Part shown: piece after piece, positions 47,091 through 57,368 of the stretch
Numbering within the stretch: the first letter of the stretch is position 1
Layout of the letters: each line of letters begins with the position of its first letter
Assembly: GCF_030052815.1 (NCBI RefSeq)
Contig: NC_079495.1
Span: 33,575,967 to 33,639,966, forward strand
Direction: 5' to 3'
DNA from: Hevea brasiliensis
Taxonomy: Eukaryota; Streptophyta; Magnoliopsida; Malpighiales; Euphorbiaceae
DNA length: 64,000 bases
The notes under the pieces: model-generated
What the model was told of the DNA's origin: nothing
The model's input: only the letters and a program-made list of their open reading frames with translations
Databases searched by the model: none
Translations under genes and position numbers: made by a program

Positions 47091-47260
47091 ACCTCTTGTA
47101 GGGCAGATTTCTTCAAGCTAAAACTTCACTTTCCTTCTTCTTGGCTGCAAAAGCTTGCCAAAAGCCCAAGTGATATGGTCAAGGTTTAATGAAAGGGGTT
47201 AGGGTTTAGTAGTGGAAACAAGAGAGAAATGAATCTTAAAGGAGCTTTAATGGTGGAACC

Positions 47261-47280
47261 TCTTCTCTCTCTCTCTCTCA
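47261..47280. repeat. CT microsatellite
   Basis: A short (CT)n run in the presumed exon-1 region of the solo LTR. Other family-B LTRs have a GA run at the equivalent place on the opposite strand (53550-53566). Confidence 0.8.
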
Positions 47281-47373
47281 ACGTTTTTTTGGCTGCCCAA
47301 GGTTGAAGATGCAGATTGGTTTTTCATATTTTTGGTCTCTTTCATTAGTTAATTAGATGGTTGTTTATATGTG

Positions 47374-47410
47374 ATTGGTGGGAGCTTTAAAATGACATCA
47401 TCATATGTCA
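47374..47410 (-). promoter_or_regulatory. LTR promoter module of solo LTR
   Basis: ATTGG (47374-47378), a 14-bp gap, then TGACATCA-TCA-TATGTCA (47393-47410). In reverse CACATATAAACA follows the CCAAT box and could be the TATA element. The layout matches 34117-34154 and 53405-53443. Confidence 0.5.
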
Positions 47411-47779
47411 TAAATGGGCATTTTTCTCATTTTCTATTCTTTTCTTCTCTACTTATTTTCAATTTAATTTCTAGTAATATTTATTCATATTTTATATCAT
47501 ATTAATTATTTACTCAACTAGACAAGTCGGCTAAAAATCACCTCTGAAGGCGAAATGACCAAAATGCCCTCCGTTTGGCTTAACGGGTCTAAATCGTCTG
47601 TACCGATTGAAAAATTTTTCTAGGTATTTTCTTGGCATTGCCATAGGAACCTCAATGACCCTTCTCTGAGTCGAAAAATTATTTTATAATTTTCCCCGGG
47701 TCTAGGGCTCCTCGTTGCGAGAACCGCAACTCCCTCAGTTACCCATCGGCAGGCACCGACTCATTTAACTTGGTTGTAT

Positions 47780-50640
47780 TTTATTTCTAAAATTTTTACT
47801 ATATTTTTCTTATTAATATTTGGAGTTAATTATGGTTCACTTTAGTTTTTAAATTTTTTTTGAAGTTCTAGCTGCTCAGGAACCAGAACCTTCATCAGAC
47901 AATGGGAAGCACAAGTGAGACTACGAGAGGATGTTACATGCCCGATATATATACATATCATTTTTCCCATTTCAAATCATAACACACTATTCACACTATA
48001 CACATGATAATCAAACTCTTATACATTTAATCACTCTAATTAACCTCATTTACCCATCAATTTCAAGTGAAAAATTCAAACTACTCTGATTATCCATGGC
48101 TCATTTGAAAATGGAGCACCTCATCAATAAATCACAATCTCTACATATTTCTAACATACCATAACCACTATAACCTCTACTACAACTTTAATAGCAACAA
48201 TAAGCAAATAAAAGTTTTTATTTTTAAAGCAAATCAAATCTTTTTTTTTCAAATCCTTGCCCAAGGTATAAGGATAAATTTTAGTAAATAAAAATATTTT
48301 TAGTGAAGAAAGTATAAGAATTGAAGCTTGATTTAGGCTTTTTTAGGAGGCTTAAATTAGAGGTAGGCTGGTTTGGGTTTGAAGTGAGGTTGAAGCTGGT
48401 GGTTTAGAGAGAATAAGTGATCATTTTCTTCTTTTTATATGTCCCATAAATTGAGGTTAGAATTAAGTTGAATAATTCTTAATTTGCAAATTTTTTCTAA
48501 ATTCTAAAATTTATATTTTTTACTTTATTTCTTCTTTTTATATTAACATTCATTTTTTATATTCATATCTTTTTTTTTTTAATTTCATATATTTTTAATT
48601 AATGGAAAGGTTAAAGAAAAGTTAACTATTTAGTCAAAAAACCAAATTCGTTTTATTTGTATTTCTGATTTTTTTAATTTTTGTTTTGTTGGTTTTTTAA
48701 TTTTTTTTTTTTTTGGTACTAATTAATTATTATTTTTTTGGTACTAATTAATTAAAATTTTTTATAATATTTTCCTTATTATCCCAAAATATTTCTATAT
48801 TCTAGGGTTCCCCCAGGATTTTGTAGGTTGTCCAGTAGTCGTCACCTTAACAGCGGTCACCCACCCTTAACTCTTTTTTTAATTTTTAACTTTTATTTAC
48901 ATTTTTTTTTTAATTTTTTTTTTTTTTTTCTTTTATTTATTATTTTTTCTTCATTATCTTCTTTCTCTTCACTTTTTTTTTATAATTAATTTCACTAATT
49001 ATGCGGATAGACACAGACACCTGGTAATTGGAGTGCACTACTTGTTGTGGGGGTGAGTTTTTTTTATGAATGATTTTTTTTTTTTTCTTTTTTAATTAAA
49101 AAAAAAAACGAACCATACTAATAGAACCAAAAAAACCAAAACCAAACCATATAAAAACCCAACTAAAAAACTAAAAAAATTAAAATCAAAATAAAAAAAA
49201 ATCTCAAAGTGAATCTTGGCCCCCTTATACCTTTAACTCTCAGGCAGTAGGAAAAAAAAAAAATTCTATCTTCTAATGGTTAATGCTGTTAACACCACAT
49301 GTGAGAATTGTTATATTCTTAAAGAAGGACTTATAAGGGAAGTTAAGTTTGGTATACTATATTTTCTTATTAATATTTGAGTTAATTATGGTTCCTCACT
49401 TAGTTTAAATATTTTTTTTTTGGTTCTTCTGTCTAAGGAAAAGAAGTCACTAGTCAGAGAGATGATAAATGTGTGAAGAGGACTACCGGGGCATGGATTT
49501 TACATTATACATATACATCAATTCCATTTCAAATCATAAACTCACAATTCACACACAATTCACATAGTAATCAAACTCTTATACATTTTCAATTATAATT
49601 AAATTAACCTCATTACCCATCAATTTCAAAAATCAAAAAATCTTCAGTATTTGATTATCCAAAAAATGCTGCAAAAAATGGGCTCATCACATCAATCATC
49701 ACAATTTCCATAATAATCTAACACACCATAACCTCTACTACAACTGAACAATGAATAAACAATAAAAATAATTTACTATTTTTTTTTTCAAATTCAAATC
49801 TTCTTTTTTTTCCTTCTTTTTTGCTTTTAATATAATAATTTAGTGAGGAGGATACAAAGAATGAAAGTTGAAAGAAAGGAGATTTAGGCTTAGGGATATG
49901 GAAATTTAGGATGGACTTTGGGACCATGGATGGACTTTGAGAGAGTTTTTGTTTTGTTGAAGATGATAATTTTTTTTCTGATGATAATTTACTTTTTATA
50001 TGTCCCATAAATTGAGGTATAGATAAATACTAAACTTAGTTAGTGTAAACTAAACTTGTTTTAATTAATAATTAAGTTTCATAATTTGCAAATTTGCATT
50101 ATATTAAACTACCACATTTCTTATTTTCATTCATTTTTTATTTTTTATTTTTTATTTTTTTAATAATATATTTTTAATGGAAATTTAGGTTAAAAGTTAA
50201 CTCGGGGTGTAAATTCTTATTTGTTTTGTATTCTTTTTTTTTTTCTTGATTTTTTTTCAACCATTTTTTTTTTTTTCTTTTTTTGGTTCTAATTTTTTTG
50301 ACATTTTAATAATTATTTTTGACATTTTCATCCCTAATTATTATCTAATATAAATTCATATATTCCTCACTGTCCTTGAGGTTCTAACGCATCGGTCCTG
50401 TTCCATCCCCGCCGGTCACCCATCATCAGGGTTTTTTTCTCTTAACTTAATCACATTTCATTGCTCTAACTTTTCCTTTTGTTTTTCTTTTTTTTTCCTC
50501 TATTATTTTTCATTTCTTTATTTTTCCTCCCTAATATTTAAGTATAATTTATTTCTTCATTAATTTTTAGAGATAGATTTGAGCAATTCTGGTATGCGGA
50601 TGGTCACGATGTAGATTGCAGAAGTGAATGTTCCTTTTTT
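47780..50640. repeat. decayed tandem duplication, about 1.56 kb unit
   Basis: The junction of the solo LTR end and the element 3 LTR is present twice. Anchor pairs: TTATTAATATTTG (47810, 49364), ATTTCAAATCATAA (47970, 49523), TATGTCCCATAAATTGAGGT (48438, 49999), ATGCGGAT (49000, 50594). Offsets are 1553-1594 bp. Both copies differ from 35150-36283 by many T and A substitutions and runs. The reverse ORF at 49718-50008 falls in this region and is not a gene. Confidence 0.75.
49082..49230. repeat. A-rich AACCAAACC-type low-complexity tract, first copy
   Basis: A run of A with AACC and CCATATAAA words follows a poly-T block. A matching tract is at 50640-50800, so it belongs to the duplicated unit. 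Confidence 0.7.
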
Positions 50641-50887
50641 TTTCTTTACAAAGAAACCGAACCATTTTTTTTTTTTAATTCAACCAAAAAAAAAACAAAA
50701 AAAAACCATATAAATAAAACTAAAACCAGACTCAAACTAAAAAAAAAATAAAAAATTCTAAAAAAGAACTAAAAATTGCATGTAAACCAAAAAAAAAAAA
50801 AAGGTAGGAAAAAAGGTTCAAGTAGTAGCCTCTTCTTGCTTAACACGGGTTTTGAAATGAACTTGGTCTATACACACACCGTAGCTC
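50640..50887. repeat. A-rich low-complexity tract, second copy, and junction
   Basis: Contains CCGAACCA, poly-T, then AACC/AAA words and CCATATAAA. From about 50815 there is unique-looking sequence up to the Tat LTR homology at 50888. No gene. Confidence 0.65.
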
Positions 50888-51991
50888 TTACTGTACTGGT
50901 CTAACCTCATTAATTCGAGTGCCAGTCATCTACTAATGATTCTAGAAGTCTTGTTTATTATTCCTTTATTAAAATTTATCCTAAAAATGCAATTCTAATC
51001 CTACACACGCAAGAAATTCCCAAAAGAGCTATTATTTACAAATAATTTTTATGCACAAGTAATTCATATCTATGGGGTTGCTAATTATTTAAATGATATT
51101 TACTATATGACTAAAATTAATTTATTATTGAGAATTTAATTTACAAACAAATTCAATTTCACATAACCTTAAGTTTCTATTTAACCTAATTAATCAATTT
51201 TTCACCAAGTAACCCTAAGGATAATTAAACTAAATTAATTATGTACATATATAATTTATTCTAATATCACATAAGGCAAACAATCACAACCTAATAAAGA
51301 TTTCTAACATGTAAATTTATTTTACAATTACCAAGTATTAAATTAAATTTATTTTATATGCTAAAGTTAGTTTAATTTACAAACAAGATTAATTTTAATT
51401 TATAAAGTATTTATTTAAATTAATTACATGCAAATATTAGTTAAATTAAAAATAAAGTTAATTTTAATTTACCAAATAAAAATCCTATTATTACTAAATT
51501 TTCATGCCAACAATTATTTTAGGAATTTAAGGCTACTTACTTGTTGATAATTGAAGTTGCCATTGGGGCAAGCTACCCTTAAAAAAGGGCATTCTCTTCT
51601 TGTATAGCAATGATATCCCTGGCTTACTCCCGTTTAGCTTCATGTAAGCTCTACGCAAATGCCCTCTTTGCTACTTACCTTAGGGCTACTTACCAATTTT
51701 GTTTGTACTAAAAAAAATAAAGAAACTAAAGAAAATAAAGAAAATAAAAAAATACAAATAACAATTAACATTGAATTCTAAATCTAGACTCCTAAGGGGT
51801 TTAAAACTCTTAATCAGTTACAACTACCTAATAGTCTAAGTCTTCTAACATGATCCAAATACTTCATAACACCTCTTGAATTAAAAGAACATAAAAAATA
51901 GATCAAATATCAATTAGAACCCAAGAACACACAAGAACTTACATAAACATATAATTTTTAGATTTTGGCAGATTAATAGTAGTAAGAAATC
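50888..51991 (-). repeat. second copy of Tat-like LTR (5' LTR, reverse)
   Basis: TGGTCTAACC onward closely follows 22411-23490, with shared blocks such as ATTCGAGTGCCA, AAAGGGCATT, TGGCTTACTCCCGTTTAGCT and TAGATTTTGGCAGATT. It is broken at 51992, where the left copy continues AATTTTTGAAAAATAG, by the Tekay LTR end TGTCACACC. The rest would lie beyond 64000. Confidence 0.85.
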
Positions 51992-52860
51992 CTGTCACAC
52001 CTTATCCCTCCGTAAGACATAACATGATCTTGTAGTATACCTAATGAATTATCAAACTTCGCCTACTGATAACCTATTAAATATACTATTAGGGATTTTA
52101 AATCAATTTCCAATCATTTTAAAGTGTTGGGTAATGTTGATTAGTTATATAAAACCTTTAATCGAAGTTTAGGTTATAAATCAAAATTTTAAATTAATTT
52201 GAAATCTCCGAAAATTTTACAGAAAATTCGGCAGAATGCCATCTATATTTTGAGAAAACAGTTCTTCAAAACCTATTAAAAAAACTCCCAATACATTTGA
52301 TACCCACAACTCTAATATTCTCATCACAATTTAATCTCAACAACCACAATTTCGAGCAATTCATTATTTTTAAAAATAATGTAAACAAAAAAAGAAGAAC
52401 TTAAACTTTTCATTACTAAGAAATAATAAGTTTGCAGTATAAATATTTACAATGGTTAAAATAAAATTTCAAAATTTATTATATAACTGCTCAAGTCTAA
52501 TATACATACACACAGTTACATATACATTTAGATAAAAATTTACAAAGGTACAATTAATATACCCGGTAATGATCCCAAAATTCTAATCACTTCGAGTCTT
52601 AAGCAGCTTACTCTGCTGCTTTATCTACCTCTTTACCTATGACAACAATAAAAAGCTATCACTGAGCCAAAGACTTAGTGGTGCACAATTTAAAGAAAAT
52701 AATAATTTACACAGCAAATAAATCACACTTTTCCAAGTAAATCAATTCAATATTAATACATATAAATCATGCCTTATTTCTAAAGCCAGGAAATTTCTTG
52801 GAAATTGATTTATATGTATTAATATTGAATTGATTTACTTGGAAAAATTGTGATTTATTT
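51992..52860. repeat. fold-back of Tekay LTR end: left arm, spacer and start of right arm
   Basis: 51992-52769 is the minus-strand copy of a Tekay LTR 3' end, from TGTCACACC inwards. After a 36-bp spacer (52770-52805) the sequence turns back: 52806-52860 is the reverse complement of about 52712-52769 and continues, past the element inserted at 52861, at 61216-61945. The arms differ by several per cent where compared. Hairpin H3 (AAGCAGC / GCTGCTT) is present in both. Confidence 0.85.
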
Positions 52861-53404
52861 TGTAATGCCCTAACTTTAGATAGTTTCGTACATTCTACTG
52901 TTTCGATAACCAATGGTTATCCAGAGAGTCAGAATGTCTGAAATTATAATTAAACTAGAGTGAGGAGTCATAAATAGGCCAAATAATAGTAAGAAAAATT
53001 AAGGAAAACTTTTAGAAATGAAATACAACAAAGTTAAATGAGCCGGTGCCCCGGCAATGGGTGACCCAACGAGAAGTTGCTGTCTTCACAGTTAGTAACC
53101 CTAAACCCTAGGGAAACCCAGTGAAATAATTTCTGGGATGCCAGAGAAGAGTTACGGTGCCCTAGGTAGCATTAAAATGTCAAGAAAAGGTTAGAAGAAT
53201 TTTTAAGATTGGTACAGACAATTTTGGCTCCTTAAGCCAAACGGAGGGCATTTTGGTCATTTCGTCTTCAGAGATGATTTTTTACCAACTTCTTTAATTG
53301 AGTAAATAAATTGTATGACATAAAATGTAAATAAATATTGCTAAAAATTTAATTGAAAATGAGTAGAAAAGAAAAGAAAGGAAAATGAATTAAAATTGGA
53401 ATTA

Positions 53405-53464
53405 TGACATCATTATGATGTCATTAAGAAGGCCTCCACCAATCAAAACTTAACAACCATATTT
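53405..53464 (+). promoter_or_regulatory. LTR promoter module, first copy
   Basis: TGACATCAT (53405-53413), one base, ATGATGTCA (53415-53423), a 15-bp gap, CCAAT (53439-53443), then A/T-rich CATATTTAAATC as possible TATA. Identical parts and gap are seen in the solo LTR at 34117-34154. A GA-rich stretch and the donor-like site follow. Confidence 0.6.
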
Positions 53465-53723
53465 AAATCAAATAAAAAGAGATAAATGAGATAAAAATTA
53501 AAAAGCAAATCTGCCTTCTTCATCTTCAACCGGCCGACCAACACAGGAAGAGAGAGAGAAGAGAGAAAACCCTATTGATGCTTGTTTACAAGCTTGAGTT
53601 CACCCACTAAACCACCTCAAAACGCTAGCTTCCCTTCACAAAAATTTATCCTCACACCTAGAGCAAGACTTGGACAGCAAAAAGAAAGAGAAAGTGGAGT
53701 TGACAAGCTTGAGAATTTCTTCA

Positions 53724-53737
53724 ATGAAGGTTAGTGC
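53724..53737 (+). other. splice-donor-like site, first copy
   Basis: ATGAAG|GTTAGTGC with GT at 53730, 869 bp from the LTR start. Confidence 0.5.
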
Positions 53738-54270
53738 ATATTAATCTTTAAATCTTGTTTATTTCTTGGAATTTAGCTTAAATATGAGTAAATAATTAAG
53801 AAATTAGAAGAAATCATGTATAAAAGTGAGGAGTCATAAATAGGCCAAATAATAGTAAGAAAAATTAAGAAAAAATTTTAGAAATGAAATACAACAAAGT
53901 TAAATGAGCCAGTGCCCTGGCGATGGGTGACCCAACGAGAAGTTGCTGTCTTCACAGTTAGTAACCCTAAACCCGAGGGAAACCCAGTGAAATAATTTCT
54001 GGGATGCCTGAGAAGAGTTACGGTGCCCTAGGTAGCATTAGAATGTCAAGAAAAGGTTAGGAGAATTTTTAAGATTGGTACAGACAATTTTGGCTTCTTA
54101 AGCCAAATGGAGGGCATTTTGGTCATTTCGTCTTCAGAGATGATTTTTTACCAACTTCTCTAATTGAGTAAATAAATTGTATGACATAAAATGTAAATAA
54201 ATATTGCTAAAAATTTAATTGAAAATGAGTAGAAAAGAAAAAAAAGGAAAATGAATTAAAATTGGAATTA

Positions 54271-54289
54271 TGACATCATTATGATGTCA
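54271..54289 (+). promoter_or_regulatory. LTR promoter palindrome, second copy
   Basis: TGACATCAT-T-ATGATGTCA, in the second unit of the 866-bp duplication, again followed by CCACCAATC. The 5' LTR therefore carries two promoter modules. Confidence 0.6.
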
Positions 54290-54589
54290 TTAAGAAGGCC
54301 TCCACCAATCAAAACTTAACAACCACATTTAAATCAAATAAAAAGAGATAAATGAGATAAAAATTAAAAAGCAAATCTACCTTCTTCATCTTCAACCAGC
54401 CGACCAACACAAGAAGAGAGAGAGAAGAGAGAAAACCTTATTGATGCTTGTTTACAAGCTTGAGTTCACCCACCAAACCACCTCAAAACCCTAGCTTCCC
54501 TTCAAAAAAATTTATCCTCACACCAAGAGCAAGACTTGGACAGCAAAAAGAAAGAGAAAGTGGAGTTGGCAAGCTTGAGAATTTCTTCA

Positions 54590-54603
54590 ATGAAGGTTAG
54601 TGC
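54590..54603 (+). other. splice-donor-like site, second copy
   Basis: ATGAAG|GTTAGTGC, GT at 54596, in the second unit of the 866-bp duplication. Confidence 0.5.
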
Positions 54604-56770
54604 ATATTAATCTTCAAATCTTGTTTATTTCTTGGAATTTAGCTTAAATATGAGTAAATAATTAAGAAATTAGAAGAAATCATGTATAAAAGTGAGAAGT
54701 AAAATTTGGGCAGCAACCATAAGAGGAGGAATTGATGGGTTTTGTTGAATTAAAACTTGAATACAAGCTTAGATAAGGGTATATGTGTGATTGATAACCT
54801 TAGTTGGTGTGAAATTGCATAGAAGTTGATTATGGAAGTTAGGGTTTGGAGCAAACTTAGGGTTTTGCTCATGTGTTGGTGAATAGAAGTCCTAATGGCC
54901 AATTAGTGACTATTTGGCTATATTTGATGAGGAATTGAAGTGATTTATGCCAATGGAATTGAGATTAAGTATGCTGCCTTAGGTGACCTGCAGGGCTGGA
55001 TGTGAGTCTAGTAAGTTTGGGTAGCTGGAACTTGAGAGGTGTAAGTTCAATTGGTGCAAGGCCAATTGGACATGAAACTAGACATATAATGACACAACTT
55101 TGGTGAAGAAATCTTGCCTAGAAAACAAACTTATAATACCCTAAAAATTGATCAAATCCGGGTAACTAACCTACTGATCCTAAAAATTGACCAAATAAAT
55201 AGTGCTTATTCATTTGGCCATAACTCAGTGTAGAAATGTCCAAATGACCTAAATTTTATATTAATAGAAAGCTTAGACAATTTGGAACAACCTTAATGTA
55301 GAACACAAACTCAAATTCTGGACTTAACCTAATGGAATTGTCCATAAAATTCAAGACACCAAATCTGGCAGAACCAATTCTGCTCAGAATTCTGGGTATA
55401 GGTCAATCCGGCCAGTCATGGTAAAATAGCCATAACTTGAGCTACAAAACTCCAAATGGAGTGATTCAAAAAGGAAAATTGAACTAGACACAATAAGAAA
55501 CAACTTTGATTCTAAACATTTGGCCAAATTCTCACTGTAGAATTACCTAATGGAATAGTGAACTCTCGCACCCAAAACTGAAATTTTTTATTTATTTCCT
55601 ATTGGTTTGAAGTATTGATTGGAAACTAATGCCAACACTTTTATGAACCAAAATGTTGTAATCTCATGTGGTTAGAACTCATGTAATTATTATATATGAA
55701 AAAGTCAATAAATTGAGTGAATAGTAATGTATAAATAGTAACCCCAAAAGCATAAAGAATAATAAAAGAAATTAAAGTAGTCATTATGATTGATAATATA
55801 TATAATGTGATTAGTGAATTGTGATTTTTGAATTTGAGTGACCCTAAAGCATAGAAGAATGTTTTAAGTACAATGGTGCATGAGAACCAATGATGAGAAT
55901 TGTAATCATATGAATGATCAAATGAATGCATAAATTATGTAGAATTATATTTTAGAAATTTATACTTCTGCTAGTAATAAAAATTAAAACATTATAAATT
56001 ATAAATGGAACATATAATGAAATAATGATACTTATGAACCCTTAATGGTACTAATGTGCCCATGTATTGCCTAGACACGCGTGTCAGATTGGATAGATTG
56101 GCATGCCAACAGGGTATTGTTTTAGCAGTACTGCGTAAGGCTTTATGCTTGTATTCATGGCTTTATGCCCATACTCATGGCTTTTATGCTCGATTACTTG
56201 TTATCATGGCTTTTAGCCATACTGATATGTTATCATGGCTTTTTAGCCATACTAACTGCATACGTGGTTGATGTTCCGCATTTCACGTCCCATGGTATGA
56301 CGGCCCAAGGCACCGCGGTGTCCAGTGCGAACGATCCGTTATCCAATTTAGTCAGCCTGTCATAGGTTACTTGGGTAGTGAAATTTATTGAAATGAGTTA
56401 AGAATATTAGCAACTGAAAATATTAGCAATTAAATAAATAAGTAAGAATATTTAAAATAAATTAGATCAGTTATTTAGTAGAAAAAATTGAAATGAATTG
56501 GAATGATATTAAAATTTAATTATTATGAAAAAATCTACGATAACCTAGAAAGTATTGAATGAAATGATAAAAAGATTTACAAAAGAGATATAAGTATATT
56601 ACTACTGTGAATTTAGGAATAAATTACTTCTTAAGAGGAATAAATTAGAATAAAAGATAGTTGATACTAGAAGTATTATATTAAATTAGATTAAATTCTA
56701 GAGTATCCAAAGTATAATCAATTTCTTTCTTTATTTGTATATATTATTTTCTTGTTATATTATTGCACCA

Positions 56771-56850
56771 CTAAGCAACAATGCTTAGCGCGATGGATTT
56801 GTTTCCTCGCGCAGGTACTGAAGATAAAGCCCAGTGGATATTAGACTGGG
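56771..56850 (+). other. hairpin cluster, 5' LTR of family-B element
   Basis: H1: CTAAGC (56771-56776) with GCTTAG (56783-56788). H2: GCGCGATGGA (56788-56797) with TTCCTCGCGC (56803-56812), nine of ten pairing, followed by CAG|GTACTG. H3: CCCAGT (56830-56835) with ACTGGG (56845-56850). Compare 6511-6587: same order and spacing, different stem sequences. Confidence 0.65.
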
Positions 56851-57368
56851 ATTTTGGAGTCCAGATCTGCAAAAGTGTCAAGGTTGTCACCTCCTCAGCA
56901 ATGCATGTAGATAGGGCCCATATAGATCATATTTTGTATTTTATATAAAATGCTTAGATGTTGTATTATAATGTAGATTATTAACAGATAATTAATAGGA
57001 ATGTGATGTAAATTAATGAAATTTGAAAATTTTGCTTATGTAATTTGAGCATGAATGAGAATGTATGGAAATGAATATGAGATTGTATTATATAGAGGAT
57101 ATTTGAATTGATGAGATAATTATGATTAGTATGAATAAGATTTTATTGTGAAAATATTGTTGAATTTTCAAGTAGGTGAATAATAAAATACTCCAACTAG
57201 ATAAAAAATAGGGGAAACTCCATCAGTTTCTCCTATGAATTTAATTAATATTAAAATATAACGAAAATAAAACTATTAAAGGAATAGAGTAAGACAAGAT
57301 AGGGTGCTCCGGTACTGAGTATGACATGCCTTGCTAAGCTACACTGTAGACGGGTGAGAGGTGTCACA

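Larger units (their letters stand above)
43498..47938 (-). mobile_element. solo LTR, family B, TSD TGCCC (4441 bp)
   Basis: TGTGACACCCC at 43498 and GATGTTACA at 47938 are its ends. TGCCC repeats at 43493-43497 and 47939-47943. No internal region is present. It is about 0.8-1.1 kb longer than the other family-B LTRs, partly through a three-unit array at 45435-45870. It carries hairpins H1 and H2 (44146-44188), the ATGGCT hairpin (44652-44667), a donor-like site (47080) and a CCAAT-palindrome module (47374-47410). Confidence 0.92.
29398..49060 (-). mobile_element. Tekay-type element 3, reverse, both LTRs present, two solo LTRs nested
   Basis: The 3' LTR is 29398-36283, internal region 36284-41122 and 5' LTR 41123 to about 49060. 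Removing the nested solo LTRs with one TSD copy leaves LTRs of about 3.54 and 3.49 kb. The TGTCACACC ends, PPT, gag, protease, RT, RNase H, integrase and PBS all lie in the right order on the minus strand. The left flank is GAATG (29393-29397); GAATG also occurs at 49068-49072 just past the decayed LTR end, a possible target duplication. The host is the Tat-like element. This is the best-preserved element, but pol has frameshifts and stops. Confidence 0.9.
41123..49060 (-). repeat. 5' LTR of element 3, split by a solo LTR
   Basis: It starts TGTCACACC at 41123 and closely follows 29398-31358 and 34720-36283. It is interrupted at 43498-47938. From 47939 on the sequence is strongly decayed, with many T and A runs. 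The LTR end is recognised only by GTGCACTACTTG, GGGGGTGAG near 49033-49056. The GTCAAC pair at 42478 has lost one half (GTTAAC). Confidence 0.82.
52960..54691 (+). repeat. 866-bp tandem duplication private to the 5' LTR
   Basis: TGAGGAGTCATAAATAGGCC begins at 52961 and again at 53827, an offset of 866. The single-copy 3' LTR shows the breakpoints: ATTAGAGTTATGAATC near 57675 and AAAAGTGAGAAGT near 58540. AGTGAG is shared at the joint, so microhomology likely guided the event. The copies differ at roughly one base in fifty where compared. Confidence 0.92.
52861..57368 (+). repeat. 5' LTR of family-B element (4508 bp, with internal duplication)
   Basis: TGTAATGCCC to GGTGTCACA. Without the duplication it is 3642 bp, matching the 3634-bp 3' LTR. 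It carries the promoter module and donor-like site twice (53405-53731 and 54271-54597), the ATGGCT hairpins (56206-56250) and hairpin cluster (56771-56850). Short ORFs on either strand (for example 55641-55931, 56056-56365) have counterparts in the 3' LTR and no domain. Confidence 0.93.

Noticed and set aside
49718..50008. 96-codon minus-strand ORF
   Set aside because: It lies in the decayed LTR duplication; its coding look comes from T-rich runs read as Lys and Ser.
51992..52860. Palindrome as a missed-adapter sequencing artefact
   Set aside because: The arms differ by several per cent and the right arm is split by a complete element with its own target duplication, so it is not one molecule read twice. 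A misassembly is still possible.
55641..56365. ORFs in the family-B LTR that recur in its 3' copy (59527-59778, 60012-60212)
   Set aside because: They recur only because the LTR is repeated; lengths differ by frameshifts and no protein motif is seen.
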